64,000 bases of DNA. It comes from Haemonchus contortus. Lineage: Eukaryota; Nematoda; Chromadorea; Rhabditida; Trichostrongylidae. Positions within the stretch are counted from its first letter, which is position 1. The number at the start of each line of letters is the position of its first letter. The notes under the pieces were generated by a model. It made no database searches and was not told the origin of the DNA. It worked only from the letters and a program-made list of their open reading frames with translations. Below, in pieces: positions 23,128 to 33,883 of this stretch. The translations under genes and the position numbers were made by a program. The DNA lies in the NCBI GenBank assembly GCA_000469685.2, contig LS997562.1:16869325-16933324 (forward strand), given 5' to 3'.

Positions 23128-23317
23128 AACAGAAACGAAATTCCAGTCCGGCACTCGGCTCTTACAGTAACCACTTGGCTCACCCCACCACCCACTCCCG
23201 CGTCCTTGCCCAAAGCCCCTTTCCACGCGTCGTATATGTGACGGGTAAAAATTTGCGTATTAACACGTGTCGGATTACTGTAAGAGCCGAGTGCCGGACT
23301 GAATTTTCGTTTCTGTT
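23128..23317. mobile_element. 190-bp palindromic MITE (GGCACTCGGCTCTTAC family), copy 1
   Basis: Terminal inverted repeats of about 43 bp begin AACAGAAACGAAA and include CAGTCCGGCACTCGGCTC and TTACAGTAA. The interior holds CCTTGCCCAAAGCCCC and CGTCGTATATGTGACGGG. Further copies lie at 37196-37382 (inverted) and 39057-39245, with a divergent relative near 27183-27320. No coding capacity. Confidence 0.85.
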
Positions 23318-23789
23318 CACCCGTATAGCTAGTTGTCGCCTCGTCTCAGCGGTTGACCCACATGCCAGACATTCTAGCTACTAGATCACGCCCGTAAGTG
23401 CGCAATCATCTGTTCCGTATGAGCATAAGGTACAGTGTCATGCACTGTTTATCGTAGAGCCGGTTTCGAAAGAACTGTTGCTGATGTTGCTGTTGGGTAT
23501 ATCACCAATTGGACAATATCTTGCAGGTAAGCTCTGAAAATGCTCTGCCGTGTTGCGGTGCTGACGTTATCGGAGAATAAAGGAAGACAAAGTGGTAGTT
23601 TCGTAATGCGCGATGACCCTTGCGTATTGCGTATTGTATTGTTCTCGCAAGCTAAACGTCGTGACTCGTGAAGTTCAACTTCACACATGCAGGTACTTGC
23701 TGCTGTTCCCAACATGTTGTTGACGACTGCACCTATAACAGCTTGTGGATGGGCTGATGTAGCGTGATTTAGGATACTCTTCGAACTAG

Positions 23790-24230
23790 TTTTACAGTAT
23801 CACTTTACACTCCACGCTACTGGTCGCCTTGACTTGTGTGCTAAGATAAGGGAGCAAACGTTCTGTGGTATCTCTCGTGCGAGTTTTATGTACTGGAAAT
23901 ATTCACTCATAAGTCGAAAACACTTGTCCATTTCAAACTGTGTAGACGTTATGATGAAGCAGTCGTTGATGTATCTGCAGTACATTTGAGGATGACGCTC
24001 CAAAACCGGCTTTTCAATCCTACCCATAAAACAAATAGTAAGAACCGTTGCCAGCCGTTGACCCATAGTAAGCCCTCACTCTTGGGAAAACAGTTCCCTG
24101 CCCATTTAAAGATATTGCAGCTCAAGCATTCATTTACTAACGTCATTATAAGCATTTTACAAAGTAAAAAGCTTTTAATTTTATTAGCATGCCTAATGAG
24201 CATTTAAGATGATGCCTGTAAGGGCTGCTT
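23790..24230 (-). pseudogene. Penelope-like reverse transcriptase fragment
   Basis: The minus strand contains ECLSCNIFKWAGNCF, then, after a frameshift near 24060, MGQRLATVLTICFMGRIEKP and CRYINDCFII. These match the second half of the reverse transcriptase in the copy at 30391-31680 (CRYIDDCFI). The catalytic YIDD reads YIND here. The tail near 23830 is disrupted. Both ends are truncated. Confidence 0.8.
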
Positions 24231-24384
24231 GTCTGGGACTTTAGTATAAAGCAAAACAACGTCAAAACATTATCTTCGTGTTTATGGGTCTTCATATGCT
24301 ATAAAAAACTGGACAGTTTGGGCTATTCATTTTGAGTCTACTGACCGTTTTTTCTTTTCCATCAATACCTGCGGATTTAGCGAC

Positions 24385-24836
24385 AAGGCGTTCTGGATTC
24401 TTCAATCAATCTCGAGATGAACAACAGAGATGAGTGTCCATCCATGACTGGTGATCTCTTGCCATACTTACCGCTCTGCGAGCTATGACTCGTGGTTAGG
24501 GATAAGAGTGTGTGAGTGCATCGTAATGTGATTTTCCACATCATAACCATGAGGAAGGGAGACATTGAGGAAGCTCATTCGCTATTCCGCCTGTGGAGAC
24601 GGCCGATTCTATCCGTTCTTACGGTGGTGCCTTGTGAGTACTTCACGAAACGGGTAGTTCTCCCAATGAGTTCCGGTCGTTTTTTGCTATAGAGGTAAAA
24701 CGCTATCGGATATTGTAAACCATCTGGAATTGCGTTTAGGCCTCTTAAGGCGACGATTACGTCAAAACGTCAGGCCGTTGACCTGATAAAGTGTTCCACC
24801 TGAGAACCTCAAGCGGCAGAAGAATAATCCTACTAT
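24385..24836 (+). pseudogene. Penelope-like 3' end: C-terminus of the GIY-YIG part and tail
   Basis: The plus strand reads NLEMNNRDECPSMTGDLLPY and then L-P-L-C-E-L before a stop near 24503, matching the C-terminus of the copy at 35990-36514 (NRNECLTITSELLPF). The tail that follows carries a degraded hammerhead-like motif (24739-24776). It faces away from the reverse transcriptase fragment on the other strand, the same inverted arrangement seen at 35640-36790. Confidence 0.75.
24739..24776 (+). ncRNA. Degenerate hammerhead-like motif at a Penelope 3' end
   Basis: Stem I GGCCT with AGGCC and stem II GACG with CGTC are still complementary, but the core reads CTTAAGG instead of CTGANGA and AAAAC instead of GAAAC. 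ACGTC follows as in the intact motifs. Probably inactive. Confidence 0.5.
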
Positions 24837-24837
24837 A

Positions 24838-25965
24838 TATAGTTCGATAAATGTGTCTTCTGGTTTGCCTGTGTGTTTGTTTGTGTGCGTGTCGGTGTAT
24901 GTGTTTGACCGGAAATTCACGACTCCTGTTCCTGTGGACCTAGAGCGTTGAAATTTAGTAGCAATACAGGCTGTAGGATGGAAACGCTCATGAAAGGTAG
25001 CAAACCAGACTCACAGGCGAGGAATAAATGATTGGGCGGCAATTCATAACCCCTGTTCCCGCGGTCATATTTTGTTGAATTGCAGCTTTTTGTATTAACT
25101 GTAGGAGCTCGGCATTTTGCTAAATGATGTAGAATACGAAGGAATCGTAGGCATCGGTGGAAGTTAACGATGGCAAATGACAACAGAGGACAGGGGGCCT
25201 AAGAGAGCAAGAGCGAACTACCGATCAGAATTCTAACCCTTCAGTATTTACGATGTAGCTGTGAGTGTTCAGTATGTTTCGTTCGATAAGTCGAGTGACA
25301 GGGACCTATTAGCGGCACTACGCTATGCAGATGGGAGTTTTGTTCATTTCTTGCTACTAGAGTACGACCACTATCCAGCAAGGTTTGCGAGGGGTTGGTA
25401 CGAACGTACGTCCAAGGGTGCGCGCGGCAAATTGCGCGGCGAAGTTCGCGACGATTTGTACGACTGCGGCGCCAATTTCCGGAGCACAAACTCCCTAATC
25501 CACTCTATTTGGGCCATGATGACAGTCGCCAAAGTGGTTCAAATCTTTACGAACTTCGCCGCGCAATTTGCCTCGCGCATCCTCGGACGCACGTCCGTAC
25601 ACATACCCGGTTTGCGACTCCCTAAAGGTTTCCGTAAACACAACGGTCCGTCGATAAAGACATCTGATAATGGTGTTATCTTTACTCGAAACATTTGTGA
25701 GTACCGCCCGAAGCTTTGGTTGCCAAATTGTTGGAACTTAAATGGGCATTTGTTTTCAAGAACGAGAGCAGAGGATCGAATCTTCCAATTGAAAACGTAA
25801 GCACCGACTCGCACTGAATACAATATGCCCTGCTCTATTAGTTCTATGTCGGACTTCATGTACAAAAAAATACCATTTGTTTCAGAGGAGGAGAAAGCTA
25901 GATTATTACTGCAACTTTGTCGAAGAAGAAGCGAAGCTCTGCGGTTAGCCGGGCGAACCGACTGG
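24838..25965 (+). mobile_element. Non-autonomous Helitron-like element H1
   Basis: Begins TCCTACTATATATAGTTCG directly after A, then a TGTG-rich tract and TTTGACCGGAAATTCACGAC; ends with GGTTAGCC-GGGC sequence and GAACCGACTGG before T. A 5' TC, a GC hairpin close to a CTGG end, and an A/T target fit Helitrons. It starts one base after the Penelope tail. A palindromic MITE (25398-25607) sits inside. The ORF 25261-25800 merely crosses these repeats. Confidence 0.65.
25398..25607. mobile_element. Palindromic MITE (GCGCGGCAAATTGCGC family), copy 1
   Basis: Inverted arms of about 60 bp read GCGCGGCAAATTGCGCGGCG on the left, with its complement near 25555-25575, and end in ACGTACGTCC / GGACGTGCGT-like sequence. 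Copy 2 is at 51120-51361. No coding capacity. Confidence 0.75.
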
Positions 25966-25969
25966 TAGC

Positions 25970-27770
25970 AACATAAAAGGGAATCGTTTTTGCGAAAGCC
26001 ATAGTCTACGGTGAACCGCGCAAGTATGGTCTACGTCCAATATAGGACATTCGAGTTGAGTTTATACATATGCTTGTGGGTAACCGTCTAGTGGGATATA
26101 TGTGTAAACAAGAATAACAATGATAGCGGAAACAGCTGACTTCACGTGATTACTCCTTGAATACAAGAAAATGATGGTCCTCAAAGCGAAATTCAGTTTT
26201 TTGATAGGTTTATTTGAAATTCTAATCGTAGTTTTTGAGGCAAGTGTTCAAGATAACGGAACTCTTCTTTAAATTCTTCGATTGCATTATTCCAAAATGA
26301 GTCCACCTCTCACCGTTGGCTGCTGGGAGTAATGTCGCAGCTACCTGTCTGTAAACAAATATCATTATCTGCAATCGAAAAACACCTCAAAAAAAGGGAT
26401 GGAAATTCGTTACTCATCACAAAAGTTGAGAATAGCGAGAACTACAATACTTCAAGCAAATCGTTAATAGAGAGAACTTTCTCGAAGAAGAGCACAGTAG
26501 GATTCTCCTTCGTGATGGCCATTCGCAAAAGCTGTGAAAGTCAGTTGTCAGCGCCAATCGGTATAATCGTAGCTCTACGAGCCACGAATGAGATTAGAAA
26601 TGCCTATGTTCCACTGGGAATTTCCGCTCAAGACATCGTAATCAGCTTATATCGGAGCAACGATTTGTTATAAAACGGTTAAGCAACTCTAAAAATGCAG
26701 TTCTGGGAAGATCTCGCCTCACGTGTTCTCATACATATTACCTGCGAAATCATGCAACTTTTACACACAGCAGTTTTTGATCTTACCCTTCCTGGCAAAG
26801 CCTTTCTTGATAAAATGGAAGTTGATGAATATAGTAAGGTGAAACAGTAGCAGGAGCTTCCCTCCTTTCACATCAGTGTCAAAATTTTTTTTAAAGCCAG
26901 AGATTACAGGAGACGCTTATTTCTGCTGGGCGGAGGTCGTGTTTCTTGCCTTGTTGAGTGGCGCTGGAATTATCACCCACCTTCTTTACAGTGTGGTAGC
27001 TCGAAATAGAACTCTTTACAGGGTGGTGGTTCGAAGTAGAACCTGAAGATGTAAATTTTCTCAATCGTCTTCATTTGGACTTCATAATCACTATGAACAG
27101 TTGTCGGGATCTCCCTGGATTTTGATCAGTTATTCGATCAACCACCCTATCAGTTGAGCATCAGAGGAGTTTTAAGCTCCCGTCAATGTGTGACACCGTA
27201 ACCTCCTAGTACCCCACCACGCAACTGCGTGGGCTTCATCCGGTGTACCTTTCCTTTGCATCGTATATGTGACGGGTGTTTTGGAGGCGTTTCAGCGTGT
27301 GTTTGGGTTACTGTGTCACATATTCATGGGACGATTAAATCTGTCTTGTCAGTTGAGCTGGCCGTTACAACTTAGAGGAACGGTGCATGTAGGACAGTAT
27401 CATCGTCTTGCGCTGTTTCCAATCTTGTGCTGTTTCTATGCTTACTAGTGTTGTTGACAATTGACTGCTAACCAGAAATCCCATATTATTCGAGAATCCA
27501 AGGATAAATGAGCTTTTGTGCTAATGACTTCAGAAGGAAGTTGAAGTTGAGTACCCATTAACCCTTCAGCGTTTAAGAGGTGTCGGCGTAAGTCTACTAC
27601 GGAAAGGGACATCACAAAGATTTCGTCATTCGTGCATGCATTGACTATCACCATTGTTTGTCGACATTATTAGTTTTTCCCGCTAACTAACGGCCATTAT
27701 GGAAGTTCTCAACCGATTTTTGTATTATATGACCGTAGATACCACCATCATAGCTTAACTTCATTGAGTT
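25970..27770. other. No gene recognised
   Basis: The 113-codon ORF at 26332-26673 has no recognisable domain. A 30-bp sequence (GTGGTAGCTCGAAATAGAAC class) is repeated twice around 26990-27045. A divergent relative of the 190-bp palindromic MITE lies near 27183-27320. Confidence 0.35.
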
Positions 27771-27773
27771 CGG

Positions 27774-27857
27774 TTTGTGCTAGATTTCGCATATTTTCAT
27801 ATTTTCAACCAGCTCGAGCTGGTTGAAAATATGGAAATATGCGAAATCTAGCACAAA
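27774..27857. repeat. 84-bp near-perfect palindrome without spacer
   Basis: Two 42-base arms meet at AGCTCGAGCT with no loop and differ at one position. The outer ends are TTTGTGCTAG and CTAGCACAAA. No copy was noticed elsewhere in the window. Confidence 0.95.
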
Positions 27858-28005
27858 AAAATATTGACCCACTCCAAAGTTTAGCTTTTTTCACAGTTCA
27901 TAATACTGAAGGTGGTCTAAGTCATGGGCGCCTATTCATTGCAATGAATCTAAAGCTTCTTAGCTGATAATAACAAAGAAATCTACATGCGCGTTGCTAA
28001 TATTA

Positions 28006-29739
28006 TCCTACTTTGTATAATTCGCTGGGTAACGGAACTTCTCCCCTATCGCGGCATCCTCCCTTGCGGCATGCGGCAGACGTCACTGCAATTACCGTAC
28101 TCCCGCCAATCGATAGGACGCGGAATTTTTTCCTTGACCGGCTTGCTTTTTCATTGGATTTTATCGTTTTTTCTTCTGTTTCTTTTTAGTTTTCATGTTT
28201 ATTAGACTTGATTAATTCAAATGATCCCTCCTATATAAACGACGATCAGAATCGCATTGGAACTGAAGAGAGCGGCCGGCCAATTCAAATGTTTAAAGGA
28301 CTCCCCACCACACAAATTGCGCGCTCCAATCTTCCATCGCAATCCGGCGATAGGCGGCGGGTGCGGCGTGTGCAACGCCGTGTTAGGGGAGAAGTTCCCG
28401 GACCCTAATTCGCTAAGTGTGTCTGTCGGTGTGTCGGTGTGTTTGTGTGTGTATGTGTTTGTGTGTGTGTCGGTGTGTGTGTTTGACCGGAATATCATAA
28501 CTCCTGTTTCAGTGGACCTAGAGCGTTCACATTTGGTAGGAGTAAGGGGGACAGGATGGGAACACCTCTGGTAAGTGGCAGGACTGGACTCCGTTCAAAG
28601 GGAGCGCGGCGTGCGCGTTAGAAACTTTGGGCCGCAAATTCATAACTCATGTCCCCGTGGACCTAGAGCGTTCACATTTGGTAGGAAAAAGAGGGGCAGG
28701 ATGGGAACACCTTTGGTAAGTGGCAGGACCGGAATCCGTGCACAGGGGGTGGGGTTTTGCGCCGCAGTAGTCAATTTGGCCCTAAGGCATTCAAACTTGG
28801 CAGGAGGCGGTAGGATGGGAACATTTATCGTAGGTGGGAGGACCGGACCCCGCTTATAGAAGGCGAAGTTTGCGCCAAAACTTTTAGTTTGCCTCTAGGG
28901 CGTTCAAACTTGGTAGGAGGCAGTATGGGAACACTTATGGTGAGTAGTAGGGCCGTACTACGCCCCCAAGGAACAGGATATCGCGAAGTGAATGAGTGGA
29001 AATGCATAAGTTTCGATCTCGTGAACTTGAAGAGTAATCAATAGGAGGGACAGGATGGGAACACTGACAATAGAACAGGTCTCAGAGAAGTAGATCCACA
29101 CACCAATTACCTCCTAGTGCCTGTGTTACTTACGATAGCTTTGACTTTTTGATATGCTTCATTCGACAAGAAGGGTAAGTTGTGTGATTATAAGGAGATG
29201 AATTTGTTTCACTTCTTGCTATCAGATTACGACCGCTACCCAGCAGAGTTTGCGGTTAAGTGAAAGATCACGGTTTCTCTTTGCTATGATATCATTCTTA
29301 GCGAAATTTGTCCGACCGGTAATAATGTTGGAATCACATTTAATGATGTATCCGTAGAGAAAAGGAGGTCATCTTTGAAGGCATTTGATAGTCTATACTC
29401 TCGCTCAGCGAAAAAGCGAAATAACATCTTAAAAAGGAGGAATTTTATAATTCGATATTTTTCAGGCAAAGTCCCTTTGCCCCAAGAAGGAGGAGAGCCC
29501 CTGATGACAGCATTGAGGAACATTGGTGGTAGCTAACATAGTAGCCTCAGCCGCGATGAAGTCTCTAGAAACTTTTTTTCCGAATACTGAGGGTGTAGAG
29601 CTTTCAATACAAAAGAAGAATCCGAAGTGTCATTTACGCATGCATAGCAAATTTCTCACAGGAAGAAGGAGCGCCCGGCGTAGCCGGGCGAATCCATAAG
29701 AAGGAGGGTAGCCTGGCGTTAGCCGCGCGGCCCGACTGG
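28006..29739 (+). mobile_element. Non-autonomous Helitron-like element H2
   Basis: Starts TCCTACTTTGTATAATTCGC after A. It contains a GT-rich tract (28415-28485) and then four or five degenerate units of about 115 bp, each with CATAACTCCTGT, CCTAGAGCGTTCA, TTTGGTAGGAG and GGATGGGAACACC. The end carries two GC hairpins (GCCCGGCGTAGCCGGGC at about 29671 and GCCTGGCGTTAGCC at about 29711) and finishes CCCGACTGG before T. No Rep/helicase is encoded. Confidence 0.7.
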
Positions 29740-29740
29740 T

Positions 29741-30390
29741 GTACAATACCGAGCTATGAACACACCCCAAAATATCCTCTATTAGCCCCGGTAGGAGGCC
29801 AAAGTCTGCTCATGAACTCCTTCCATATGGCAGGTATCCCTCCATTTTTTGCCAGCCGGTGGGTCTTGATTTTATCACTGAAAATTTGGATTGCGAAACC
29901 TATAGAATCTTTTCTAAATAGCGACCATAAGGAGGACTCAAATGAGTTGAGAGCTGGGGAGCAGAATAGCCAGTCCTCTTTGCTGATGAAGTCGGGCAGT
30001 CGGCACCACTCCTGGACCTGAAATACCGCGGAACCTTTCAGGGAGCGGGGACGCATAATTGCTTCAGTACGCCCATTATTATAGCTTTCACGTCAGCTCT
30101 GACGAAACCAATCTCATCATTGCCCGTAACTCCCACAAATATCATCAGTTTGTTGTTCCGATAACAACCTTTTCGTGAGAGATTACACTCTTGATTCTTT
30201 TGTGCAAAACCCAATTCTTCTGTTTATCGGAATTGGCTTTCTCGTGAAAACCTTTCCTCGGGAAAAACAATGAAGGGATACGTGTCGAGTGAGGGAGCAA
30301 CCTTCTCAATTTTAGTCCCTACGATGTCTACTGAAATCGGAAATAAAGCGGCATTTTTGCGTGCGATAGGGATAGCAATGAAGCTCCAAC
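29741..30390 (-). pseudogene. mariner transposase fragment
   Basis: The minus strand reads VQEWCRLPDFISKEDW, then PALNSFESSLWSLF near 29960, corresponding to the mariner block before and around the last catalytic Asp (S-P-D-L-N-P ... V/L-W in relatives; D is lost here). Further upstream (30060-30390) the DNA parallels the interior of the mariner at 58200-59471. No terminal inverted repeat is seen, so it is a truncated copy lying between H2 and the Penelope element. Confidence 0.65.
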
Positions 30391-32256
30391 ATGACAAAAC
30401 TTCAAGATCGACTCCGTTATAAGGCTAGGTGTGAAAAGGGCTCCTTAGTGGTAGACCAGGTAAGAAATGTGCTCAACATTCCCTTCCCAGCCACGTTTTT
30501 CAAACAACAGGAACCACACATTGATTCCGATGCCAATTTCCGGGTTTTTGCCGACGACGTTTTTAAGGTGCTGAGTAGGTTCCGAAAGCGAAACATGACA
30601 TCCAATATTTCAAGGGAGCAAGCACGTTGTATTAAGGAAATTCGAGACCTGATGAAGTCTCGAACTGTAAGGTTATCCGTCAGTGATAAAGGAGGAGAGT
30701 TTGTAGTAATCCCCAGACAACTCGACTGTGAAATAACAGAACACCATCTGGGAGACACATCTCTCTATCGCCCAGCTTCTCTTGAGGAGTTCAAAACGCA
30801 GCTGCGTGGACTAAATCGGATGTGGGTTTCAGTACCACGGTCTGCAGAGCTGAGTTCAACTTTAATAACACGACTCAAACTTGAGTCGCCTTGTTGTCCA
30901 GTCCTGTATTTGCTCATAAAGACGCACAAGTTTTTAGATGCAGACGACCTGGCTTCAATCAATCCCACTTCCGTGAAAGTCCGTCTCATAATAGGCTGCG
31001 TGGGTGGTCCTACTGACCGAATCGCATGGTTTCTTAATACCATTCTAGTGCAGCTCCTTAACTTCATTCCTTCCCATCTCACTAACACCGAAATGTTTCT
31101 GGATCGCCTTTTCGCACTGCACCCCAGTGGTTCGTGCGTTATGGAATCCTCCGACGTAGAAGCTCTCTATACAAATGTCAGTAATGGGTCTGCTATGGAA
31201 GCCGTATTCGAGCTTCTTAGTCAGCACCAGAACGAAATTGGTATGCGAGGGCTGTCTATATCCCAAATGATGACACTTGTGAAGGAGTGCCTCAGTTGTA
31301 ACATTTTCAAGTGATCGGGAAGGTATTTTAAAGGCTTGGCTATGGGGCAGCAATTGGCGCCTGTGTTGGCCATATCATTTATGGCCAAGATTGAGGCGCC
31401 TGTACTGGAATATCTGCCCTTACTTTACTGCAGATATATCGATGATTGCTTCATAGTCTGTGCGACACAGGAAGAAGTAGATGTGTGTTTCGACCTACTT
31501 AATTCACAATCAGAGCACATTAAGGTAACACGGGAGAAACCGACCGGAAAGTGGCTTCCTTTCTTAAACGTTCAAGTGAGGCTACAGGGTGATATGATTG
31601 TTACGAAGTGGTACAGAAAGCCTAGCAATAAGAGCATCATTGTCCATTATCACTCAGCTCATCCTTTCCACGTAAAATGAGCGGTCGTTAGAAATATGTT
31701 TTGCACCGCTAGGAAAGTCTGCACTGGGGAGGAATAGCGAAAGGAGTCACTTGAAATGGCACGCGATATAGCTTAGTCCAATGGCTACTACAATTTTCCA
31801 ACTTCACGTAGAGCTTCTTCTGCTGGTGTTATTCTCAGACATGGTAGTACCTCGATTGAAGGCAAGACTCCTTTTGTACTACCATTTATTTCTGATGAGG
31901 TCAGCGCCTCCATTAGAAAGTGCTTGAAGAGATCGGGTTTGGAAAATTCAGTAGCTATTGTAAATGTACCACCCTTGAATCTAAAGAAGCGCTTGATTCG
32001 TAACAGGATATACGATCGTCTATGTACGACCTCAAACTGTGTGGTTTGTCCAGCTGGAAGGGAAGGTGATTGTAACATGTCTGGAGTGGTCTACAAAATT
32101 ACTTGCCGGGTTTGTGGTGATGAGTATATTGGAGAAATGGCAAGGCCACTTCACGTGAGGGTCAAGGAGCACATAGATGGAATGAGACGATTGAAAAAGT
32201 CTACTGCCTTAGGGAGCCACCGAATTCAGAAGCAGCCCTGGGGGTCTCGAACTTAG
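30391..32256 (+). pseudogene. Penelope-like element: reverse transcriptase plus GIY-YIG endonuclease, interrupted by stops
   Basis: One reading frame spans about 620 codons with at least four in-frame stops (near 31313, 31678, 31735 and 31774). N-terminal region, then LYLLIKTHK, VRLIIGCVGGPTDRIAWFLN, SSDVEALYTNV, ECLSCNIFK, MGQQLAP and CRYIDDCFIV (catalytic YIDD, near 31430). The first stop replaces a Trp codon that the copy at 24203 retains. The last 110 codons hold a C-x2-C cluster (CVVCPAGREGDC) and the GIY-YIG core (VVYKITCRVC, EYIGEMARPLHVRVKEH). The conserved frame suggests recent inactivation by substitutions. The far C-terminus is lost after a shift near 32220. Confidence 0.88.
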
Positions 32257-32309
32257 TGGGTTAGTGGAGACGTTTGGTCGGATAATCACAGATTGTTATG
32301 ATCCTCTCA

Positions 32310-32345
32310 GGCTCTGAAGAAGGCGATTCCGCCGAAACGTCAGCC
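32310..32345 (+). ncRNA. Hammerhead-ribozyme-like motif downstream of the Penelope element
   Basis: Stem I GGCT pairs with AGCC. Core CTGAAGA is followed by A, stem II GGCG with CGCC around ATTC, then GAAAC and GTC. The expected cleavage is after the C at 32341. Stem III can only be the two-base AC/GT self-complement, as described for dimer-acting hammerheads in Penelope-like elements. AATAAAG follows directly. All invariant core bases are present. Confidence 0.72.
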
Positions 32346-32399
32346 TAATAAAGGTGATTTAAAAACCTCGTGAAGAGTTCAAGACAACAACAATCTCAG

Positions 32400-33540
32400 T
32401 AATCCAACATGACAGTTAGCCCCATCAACAACTTCTCTGCCATCCTCTCTGCCTGCTCCGTTGCCGTCTTTCTGATAGGTCTACCAAGATTGCGGTCGAT
32501 GCGCAAACGGACTAATTTAATAGCCCTATTTCTAAAAACACGATTTTCTATCACTTTAAGGTTTGCCTTCCATTGTCTCTGCTTCTCTATACCGTCTGAC
32601 AGCCTTCCGTCCTGTCAATATTGGAATAGCGAAAAATTCTCTGCCTTCCCGCCTTCTGCGTGCGAACGATTGCGATTGGCATTGAATTAGCCTTCCGACT
32701 CAAAGAGATGAAGAGTCTTACCTTGGTTAATATTAAGACTGCAAGGACCTACTTGCGTGACTAATTAACGCTCTAGATACAAAGCAACATGAACTGTGAA
32801 TGTCACGTAGAGCACACACACCGACAGACACACAAACACAAATGCACCCACCGACACATACCCACTTGCACACACACCGACACATACATACACCGACATG
32901 CTAACAGACATCCTGAGCGCGTCATATATATGTATATGATCATCGGCTTAGACTTTCAGATCGCTGATGATCGTGTAGGCTGGGTAGAACTCCACATCGG
33001 GATAAGCAGAATACGTCAACCCTTGTTGAGCCTCAACCCTCAGGCATAGAGCTTAGCGGATCTTGCCTTCTATAACTGCTAACAACCATTATCAGTTGTA
33101 ACCAGTTCCAGCCACTAACTACCTACGATCTCATCTTCCCCCACATCGTCCGTCAGAGTAGCAGGATTCCAAAGAAATATGGAAGATCCCGTATGTCTTG
33201 CCTTTGAGGCCTCTTATCGACCCTTATCAATTGCTGTCAGCCCCTAACCATTGGCGGTCAAATACCAATATGCCACGGTTCCACTGCTGACACAAAAAGA
33301 TACGGTTACGGTGATCTCGTTGCTCTGACCATAGGGTTTGTTACAGGAGTTATGAATTCCCGATGAAAAGGAAGACACACACCGGCAAGCCAAACAAATG
33401 CAACAAGCACTCAACGAGTTATATAGAATTCCAGTATAAAAAGTAACTTAATTTGTCGGTTCGCCGGTATGTCCGTTTGTCGGTCTGCTCGAGAATCTGT
33501 CCATTCAAAAAAGTACATGCTTACGATTAAGGGAGTGTAA
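32400..33540. other. No gene recognised; CA-rich and TGTC-rich repeat tracts
   Basis: A CACA/CCGACA-rich tract lies at 32812-32915 and a TGTCGG/TGTCCG tract at 33455-33500, the latter with CTTACGATTAAGGGAGTG as in the Helitron-like short form. No domain is recognisable in the ORFs. Confidence 0.35.
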
Positions 33541-33883
33541 TGGAATGTCTACCACAAAATGAGGTAGAAGACTTGGAAGGAAGTCAGTTGACGGTGTTGC
33601 TGAGAAAGCTCTGATGGATCATAATAAGATGAACCCTTTCCCGTTTTTTTCTCACCAGGCAATCGGCAGCGATATCTAATTGCGGTGTGATTGAACGGGA
33701 AATAGTTACCAATCTTTACTGTGTAGTAGAGCATGGGATGAGAAAAAGGGAACCGCTGCGCTTTATGTGGTAACTGTTTTCTTCTTTTACCTTTTGTATG
33801 CAAAACTATTTTCTTAAAAAGTTTTTGGCTACGACTCAGCTCTGTTGTTTTCGTGCATACCCTTTGTTGAGAAATAAACTTAC

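Noticed and set aside
25261..25800. 179-codon plus-strand ORF
   Set aside because: It crosses a Helitron-like element and the palindromic MITE inside it; both arms of the palindrome are translated, so it is not an independent gene.
28257..28859. Glycine/arginine-rich ORFs at 28257-28574 and 28575-28859
   Set aside because: They translate the 115-bp units of the Helitron-like element, which occur in non-coding form elsewhere in the window.
30078..30110. CTGACGAAACC near 30095 as another hammerhead core
   Set aside because: There is no stem II between the two core boxes and no matching stem I; it lies in mariner-derived sequence.
30417..31353. Minus-strand ORFs of 102-113 codons opposite the Penelope reverse transcriptase
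   Set aside because: Shadows of the coding strand; no domain on the minus strand.
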